Source of the DNA: JBEGHD01 sp049334165
GTDB taxonomy: Bacteria > Bacteroidota > Bacteroidia > Flavobacteriales_D > Sanyastnellaceae
Length of the DNA stretch: 5,241 nt
Assembly (NCBI GenBank): GCA_049334165.1
Contig: JBEGHD010000027.1
Reading direction: 5' to 3' (one strand)
Of the stretch, positions 1 to 5,241 are shown in pieces (position 1 is the stretch's first letter; the number at the start of each line of letters is the position of its first letter). The notes beneath the pieces were generated by a model. That model saw nothing but the letters and a program-made list of their open reading frames with translations, ran no database searches and had not been told where the DNA came from. The translations under genes were made by a program, and so were the position numbers.

Positions 1-215
1 GCTATTTAGTGTCACAACTGTTATCGAATAGCGGGATAGTGAGTGGCAAGACCCTACCTGTAGCGGGCTCAGGAATTTAATCTATCGCATTTCCAGCGAG
101 TTAAGTCAGAGTTAAAACTATTTTTCAGAAAAGGTTTGTGGGATTAAAAAAGGGGTGTACATTTGCAGCCGCTTTGGAAGCAAGGCGGATGATCTTTGAA
201 AAGATAAACGTAGAT
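1..215. other. Upstream flank, no recognised gene
   Basis: This AT-rich stretch before the rRNA operon holds no gene I can support. On the + strand the frame beginning at base 3 is open from the window edge to a TAA at 78-80 (25 codons, ending in VAGSGI). It could be the last codons of an upstream gene, but a run this short is expected by chance. On the minus strand an open frame of 92 codons covers 125-403; it crosses the rRNA promoter and leader, is rich in F, S and K from A/T runs, and looks like noise. Short inverted repeats (GCTATT 1-6 with AATAGC 27-32; ATCTTT 192-197 with AAAGAT 200-205) have no clear role. Confidence 0.6.
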
Positions 216-256
216 AAAAGCCCGGATTTTAAGGAATCGGGTGAGGCATTTTTTTT
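216..256 (+). terminator. Possible weak intrinsic terminator of an upstream transcript
   Basis: An imperfect hairpin is followed by eight T residues (249-256). Two foldings are visible. In one, CCCG(G)ATT at 221-228 pairs with AATCGGG at 235-241, leaving seven bases before the T-run. In the other, AAAAGCC at 216-222 pairs with GGC(A)TTTT at 245-252 and the stem runs directly into the T-run. Its position about 40 bp before the rRNA promoter would suit insulation of the operon from upstream transcription. The stem is weak and no upstream gene is seen, so this is tentative. Confidence 0.3.
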
Positions 257-268
257 GTCAGGAAAACA

Positions 269-282
269 TTTTTGAAAAAAAA
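269..282 (+). promoter_or_regulatory. A/T tract upstream of the rRNA promoter (UP-element-like)
   Basis: A T5 run (269-273) is followed by an A8 run (275-282), ending 13 bases before the -33 element. Relative to a start near 328-330 this lies roughly between -60 and -46. That is where the RNA polymerase alpha C-terminal domain binds A/T tracts at strong rRNA promoters. The runs are directly visible; the UP-element role is inferred from position. Confidence 0.45.
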
Positions 283-294
283 CGCCAGGTGTGT

Positions 295-324
295 TTTGCA
301 CATTAAAAAATACGATTATCTTTG
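295..324 (+). promoter_or_regulatory. rRNA operon promoter, Bacteroidota type
   Basis: TTTG at 295-298 and TATCTTTG at 317-324 are separated by 18 bases. This matches the published Bacteroidota primary-sigma promoter pattern, a -33 TTTG or TTG and a -7 TAnnTTTG, with a perfect -7 element. No good E. coli-type TATAAT with a -35 element is placed to compete. Transcription should begin a few bases downstream, about 328-332, giving a leader of roughly 110 nt before 16S. It is the only strong promoter I see and should drive the whole operon. Confidence 0.85.
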
Positions 325-367
325 CGCTCCCAATTTGCAAAAAGCAGATGTAGGGAAAAGAAGAAAA

Positions 368-377
368 GTTCTTTGAA
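368..377 (+). promoter_or_regulatory. boxA-like antitermination element in the 16S leader
   Basis: GTTCTTTGAA lies about 40 nt into the transcript and closely resembles the boxA of Bacillus rRNA leaders (TGTTCTTTGAAAAC). In E. coli, boxA RNA is bound by NusB-NusE (ribosomal protein S10), letting polymerase read through the long untranslated rRNA without Rho termination. It sits six bases before the left arm of the 16S processing stem. A second copy precedes 23S at 2210-2219, and the similarity extends downstream as TATTG in both. The role here is inferred from sequence and position. Confidence 0.7.
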
Positions 378-383
378 TATATT

Positions 384-419
384 GAAACAGCCTGATCCGT
401 CATAGAAAAGACAAGAGTC
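384..419 (+). other. Left arm of the 16S precursor processing stem
   Basis: This leader segment is complementary to the segment just after 16S. Bases 384-397 pair with 1995-2008 (14 bp with two G-U pairs). Bases 403-419 pair with 1971-1987 with one A-A mismatch. A small internal loop (398-402 opposite 1988-1994) separates the halves. Such a duplex brings the ends of pre-16S together and is the usual RNase III target in bacteria. I worked out the pairing by hand; the enzyme is inferred. Confidence 0.75.
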
Positions 420-439
420 AGAAATTATTAAATTCTTTT

Positions 440-1962
<1,523 letters not shown>

Positions 1963-1970
1963 CTAGAGAC

Positions 1971-2008
1971 GACACTTGTTTTTTTTAAAGATGTGATCAG
2001 GTTGTTTT
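1971..2008 (+). other. Right arm of the 16S precursor processing stem
   Basis: Bases 1971-1987 pair with 403-419, and 1995-2008 pair with the leader at 384-397. The arm contains a T8 run (1979-1986) and overlaps a T7 run (2005-2011), which pair with A-rich leader sequence. Without the leader, these U-rich stretches could resemble termination or pause sites, which fits the need for the boxA signal upstream. The remainder of the spacer up to 2041 is AT-rich and shows nothing further. Confidence 0.75.
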
Positions 2009-2041
2009 TTTATTTATATGACATTTACTACTCTCGTATTT

Positions 2042-2115
2042 AGTCCTGTAGCTCAGTTGGTTAGAGCACTACACTGATAATGTAGGGGTCAGCAGTTCAA
2101 ATCTGCTCAGGACTA
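2042..2115 (+). tRNA. tRNA-Ile (anticodon GAU)
   Basis: A 74-nt cloverleaf lies in the 16S-23S spacer. The acceptor stem AGTCCTG (2042-2048) pairs fully with CAGGACT (2108-2114), with discriminator A2115. The anticodon stem CTACA/TGTAG closes the loop CTGATAA, giving anticodon GAT at 2076-2078, which reads AUC and AUU. The T arm AGCAG/CTGCT encloses TTCAAAT. The 3' CCA is not encoded, since CAA follows the discriminator, so it must be added by CCA-adding enzyme. Pairing with tRNA-Ala in this spacer is the commonest arrangement in bacteria. Confidence 0.97.
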
Positions 2116-2126
2116 CAATAATATGA

Positions 2127-2200
2127 GGGGAATTAGCTCAGCTGGCTAGAGCGCCTGCTTTGCACGCAGGAGGTCATCGGTTCGACTCCGATATTCTCCA
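2127..2200 (+). tRNA. tRNA-Ala (anticodon UGC)
   Basis: A 74-nt cloverleaf begins 11 bases after tRNA-Ile. The acceptor stem GGGGAAT (2127-2133) pairs with ATTCTCC (2193-2199). It contains the G3-U70 wobble pair (2129 with 2197), the main identity signal for alanyl-tRNA synthetase. The discriminator is A2200. The anticodon stem CCTGC/GCAGG closes the loop TTTGCAC, giving anticodon TGC at 2161-2163, which reads GCN alanine codons. CCA is not encoded. The tRNA is cut from the operon transcript. Confidence 0.97.
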
Positions 2201-2209
2201 CAAGTAAAC

Positions 2210-2219
2210 GTTCTTTGAA
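2210..2219 (+). promoter_or_regulatory. boxA-like antitermination element before 23S
   Basis: GTTCTTTGAA is identical over ten bases to the element at 368-377 and is likewise followed by TATTG. It starts 9 nt after tRNA-Ala, and its last two bases overlap the left arm of the 23S processing stem. E. coli rRNA operons also carry a second boxA in the spacer ahead of 23S, so a role in keeping polymerase resistant to termination through 23S is the natural reading. Function is inferred. Confidence 0.65.
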
Positions 2220-2234
2220 GTATTGGTAGAAATA
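2218..2234 (+). other. Left arm of the 23S precursor processing stem
   Basis: These 17 bases, AAGTATTGGTAGAAATA, are perfectly complementary to 5072-5088, just after 23S. The duplex would close the pre-23S loop and be the expected RNase III substrate. It lies seven bases before the mature 23S helix 1. Confidence 0.85.
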
Positions 2235-2700
2235 GAGTATTTAAAAGCAAATAAGGGCAATTGGCGGATATCTAGGCTCTAAATAGCGAAGAAGGACGTG
2301 ATAAGCTGCGATAAGCTCACCGAAGAAGCAAATATTCATAGACGGTGAGATTTCCGAATGGGGCAACCCCTCCGATTGAAGATCGGAGACCCGCAAGGGG
2401 GCAAACCTGGTGAACTGAAACATCTAAGTAACCAGAGGAAGAGAAAACAATAGTGATTTTCCTAGTAGCGGCGAGCGAACGGGAAATAGCCCAAACCAGC
2501 CTGGTTTCGGCCAAGCTGGGGTTGTAGGACCACAGACGGATTGAGAGGCGTTGTAAGAATGAGTTGGAAAGCTCAACCATAGCGAGTGATAGTCTCGTAT
2601 TGCAGTAAATTTTAATCCAGTGGTATCCTGAGTAGCGCGGGACATGTGAAATCCTGTGTGAATCTGCCAGAACCATCTGGTAAGGCTAAATATATTTAGA

Positions 2701-2732
<32 letters not shown>

Positions 2733-3307
2733 ATGAAAAGTACCCTAAACAAGGGAGTGAAATAGTACTTGAAACCAATTGTCTACAAGCGGAGGAAGCG
2801 CAAGCGACCTCGTGCCTTTTGCATAATGAGCCTACGAGTTACTCGTCACTAGCGAGGTTAATCCTTTAAGAGGAGCAGCCGAAGCGAAAGCAAGTCTGAA
2901 CAGGGCGTTCAGTTAGTGGCGGTAGACGCGAAACCTGGTGATCTACCCATGGTCAGGTTGAAGCCTCGGTAATACGAGGTGGAGGACCGAACCAATATAC
3001 GTTGAAAAGTATTTGGATGAACTGTGGGTAGGGGTGAAAGGCCAATCAAACCAGGAAATAGCTCGTACTCCCCGAAATGCATTTAGGTGCAGCCTCGGTT
3101 GTTGTGTCTTAGAGGTAGAGCTACTGATTGGGCTAGGGGGCTTCACCGCCTACCAAACCCTGATAAACTCCGAATGCTAAGACATAAAATCGGGAGTGAG
3201 GGCATGGGTGCTAAGGTCCATGTCCGAGAGGGAAAGAACCCAGATTACCTGCTAAGGTCCCCAAATGTTCGCTAAGTTGATTTAACGTGGTGTAATTGCT
3301 TTGACAG

Positions 3308-3365
3308 CTAGGATGTTGGCTTGGAAGCAGCCATTCATTTAAAGAGTGCGTAACAGCTCACTAGT
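3308..3365 (+). other. GTPase-associated centre (L11-binding region) of 23S
   Basis: This corresponds to E. coli 23S positions 1052-1108, the segment that folds with ribosomal protein L11 and contacts elongation factors. Aligned by eye, GGATGTTGGCTT(G)GAAGCAGCC puts G at 3323 where E. coli has A1067. The A1095 and A1096 equivalents in GCGTAACAGC are kept, with C following where E. coli has U1097. In other bacteria, base changes at 1067 reduce thiostrepton binding. The base is directly visible; any effect on drug sensitivity is inferred. Confidence 0.8.
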
Positions 3366-4022
3366 CGAGCGATTGTGCGTGGATAATAATCGGGCATTAA
3401 GTGAACTACCGAAGCAGTAAACTCCAATGGAGTGGTAGGGGAGCATTCTAACAGCGCAGAAGTTTATTCGTGAGAATAGGTGGAGCGGTTAGAAAAGAAA
3501 ATGTAGGCATAAGTAACGATAAAATAGGTGAGAAACCTATTCGCCAATAGACTAAGGTTTCCTGATCAACGCTAATCGGATCAGGGTTAGTCGGATCCTA
3601 AGGAAAATCCGAAAGGAGTATCCGATGGGAAACAGGTTAATATTCCTGTACTGGTTAAGATATGTCCCTAATGACGGGGAAGTGAAAGGTCCGCGTACTG
3701 ACGGAATAGTACGTTAAAGGGTGTAGAGCAATCGAACCTGATAGTACCACGAGCCTTCGGGCGAGTGGATAGTGACCCTAATCATACCTCCAAGAAAAGT
3801 TAGAAGAATTAGTTTTAACCAACCGTACCTCAAACCGACACAGGTAGTCAAGATGAGAATTCTAAGGCGCTCGAGTGAATCATGGTTAAGGAACTAGGCA
3901 AATTAGTCTCGTAACTTCGGAAAAAGAGACGCCACACGTAAGTGTGGCCGCAGTGAATAGGCCCAGGCGACTGTTTATCAAAAACACATGGCTTTGCAAA
4001 ATCGCAAGATGACGTATAAGGC

Positions 4023-4056
<34 letters not shown>

Positions 4057-4095
4057 GATGTTAGACTTCGGTCGAAGCATTGAATTGAAGCCCCA

Positions 4096-4180
<85 letters not shown>

Positions 4181-4609
4181 TCTGGGCACTGTCTCAACCA
4201 TGAGCTCGGTGAAATTGTAGTATCGGTGAAGATGCCGATTACCCGCAACGGGACGGAAAGACCCCGTGAACCTTTACTATAGCTTATCATTGATATTGGT
4301 TAATTAATGTGTAGGATAGGTGGGAGACTTTGAAGCGGCCTCGCTAGGGGTTGTGGAGTCAACCTTGAAATACCACCCTTTGATTAATTGATATCTAACC
4401 TCAGGGACAGTGATTGGTGGGTAGTTTGACTGGGGTGGTCGCCTCCAAAAGAGTAACGGAGGCTTCTAAAGGTGTCCTCAGCACGGTTGGCAATCGTGCC
4501 TAGAGTATAATGGCATAAGGACGCTTGACTGTGAGACCTACAAGTCGAGCAGGTGCGAAAGCAGAGCATAGTGATCCGGTGGTTCCGCATGGAAGGGCCA
4601 TCGCTCAAA

Positions 4610-4643
<34 letters not shown>

Positions 4644-4675
4644 ACTCCCAAGAGCTCACATCGACGGAGTGGTTT

Positions 4676-4749
<74 letters not shown>

Positions 4750-4750
4750 T

Positions 4751-4798
<48 letters not shown>

Positions 4799-4833
4799 TG
4801 TTGTGGGCGTTTGAAGTTTGAGAGGATCTATCT

Positions 4834-4874
<41 letters not shown>

Positions 4875-5071
4875 TGTTGTGGCGCCAGCTGCATTGCAGA
4901 GTAGCTACGTTCGGACGGGATAAGCGCTGAAAGCATCTAAGCGCGAAACCCACCTCAAGATGAGACTTCGTTGAGAGTCGTCATAGACGATGACGTTGAT
5001 AGGCTGCAAGTGTATAGGCAGTAATGTCAAAGCTGAGCAGTACTAATTACTCGAAAGCTTTTAGCGTATAA

Positions 5072-5088
5072 TATTTCTACCAATACTT
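5072..5088 (+). other. Right arm of the 23S precursor processing stem
   Basis: TATTTCTACCAATACTT is the exact reverse complement of 2218-2234, giving 17 uninterrupted base pairs. It fills most of the 32-base gap between 23S and 5S, so cleavage here would also free the 5S precursor. Confidence 0.85.
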
Positions 5089-5098
5089 TTATAATATT

Positions 5099-5206
<108 letters not shown>

Positions 5207-5212
5207 TTTTTT

Positions 5213-5238
5213 AAAAGCCCCAAATAGGGGCTTTTTTT
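5213..5238 (+). terminator. Intrinsic terminator of the rRNA operon
   Basis: AAAAGCCCC (5213-5221) and GGGGCTTTT (5227-5235) form a perfect nine-pair stem over an AAATA loop, and the T-run continues to 5238. It begins seven bases after 5S, as expected for the end of the operon. Read on the minus strand, the stem is followed by TTTT only, so it may weakly terminate traffic from the opposite side too. Confidence 0.93.
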
Positions 5239-5241
5239 GTT

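Noticed and set aside
3..80. Open + strand frame from the window edge to TAA, a possible gene 3' end
   Set aside because: Only 25 codons; a run of this length without a stop is common by chance, and nothing in it is recognisable.
191..205. Second boxA-like sequence (TCTTTGAAAA) and possible second promoter with GATCTTTG
   Set aside because: It lies upstream of the only strong promoter, so it would not be in the main transcript. The -7 match lacks its first T, and no TTTG lies at suitable spacing (14 or 25 bases).
125..403. 92-codon open frame on the minus strand over the leader and promoter
   Set aside because: It runs antisense across the rRNA promoter and boxA, has composition driven by A/T runs, and shows no recognisable domain.
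2317..2676. 119-codon minus-strand frame
   Set aside because: It is inside the 5' part of 23S rRNA. Shadow frames of this size are routine in rRNA.

Overview
This window is one complete ribosomal RNA operon of a Bacteroidota bacterium, in the order promoter, boxA leader, 16S rRNA, tRNA-Ile(GAU), tRNA-Ala(UGC), 23S rRNA, 5S rRNA, intrinsic terminator, all on the + strand. I see no convincing protein-coding gene. All open frames longer than about 60 codons either lie inside rRNA on one strand or the other, or cross the rRNA promoter, and none has the properties of a real gene.

Organism: the promoter has the Bacteroidota-type -33/-7 layout (TTTG, then TATCTTTG), which differs from the E. coli sigma-70 -35/-10 pattern. 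The 16S carries the Bacteroidota form of several conserved blocks, such as CATAACGAGCG around 1525-1536 and the anti-Shine-Dalgarno tail ending CCTCCTTT. The 16S wording around 835-890 and 1380-1430 reminds me most of Chitinophagales/Chitinophagaceae. That finer placement is from memory and needs an alignment. The non-rRNA DNA is AT-rich while the rRNA is nearly balanced in composition.

Layout: 1-295 is upstream DNA with no recognised gene, containing a possible weak terminator for whatever lies upstream (216-256) and an A-tract just before the promoter. The promoter is at about 295-324 and the leader runs from about 328 to 439. 16S is about 440-1962, the first spacer is 1963-2041, tRNA-Ile is 2042-2115, tRNA-Ala is 2127-2200, 23S is about 2241-5066, 5S is about 5099-5206, and the terminator is 5213-5238.

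How it works together: one long transcript is made. A boxA-like antitermination signal precedes 16S (368) and a second precedes 23S (2210). Sequences flanking 16S (384-419 with 1971-2008) and 23S (2218-2234 with 5072-5088) are complementary and would form the long stems from which the rRNAs are cut. The two tRNAs are released from the spacer and need CCA added after transcription. There is no intron, intervening sequence, mobile element or CRISPR array. I found no new biological system here. The items worth a second look are a G at the position equivalent to E. coli 23S A1067, a U in place of C just before the anti-Shine-Dalgarno core, the duplicated boxA module, and a weak 5S terminal helix.
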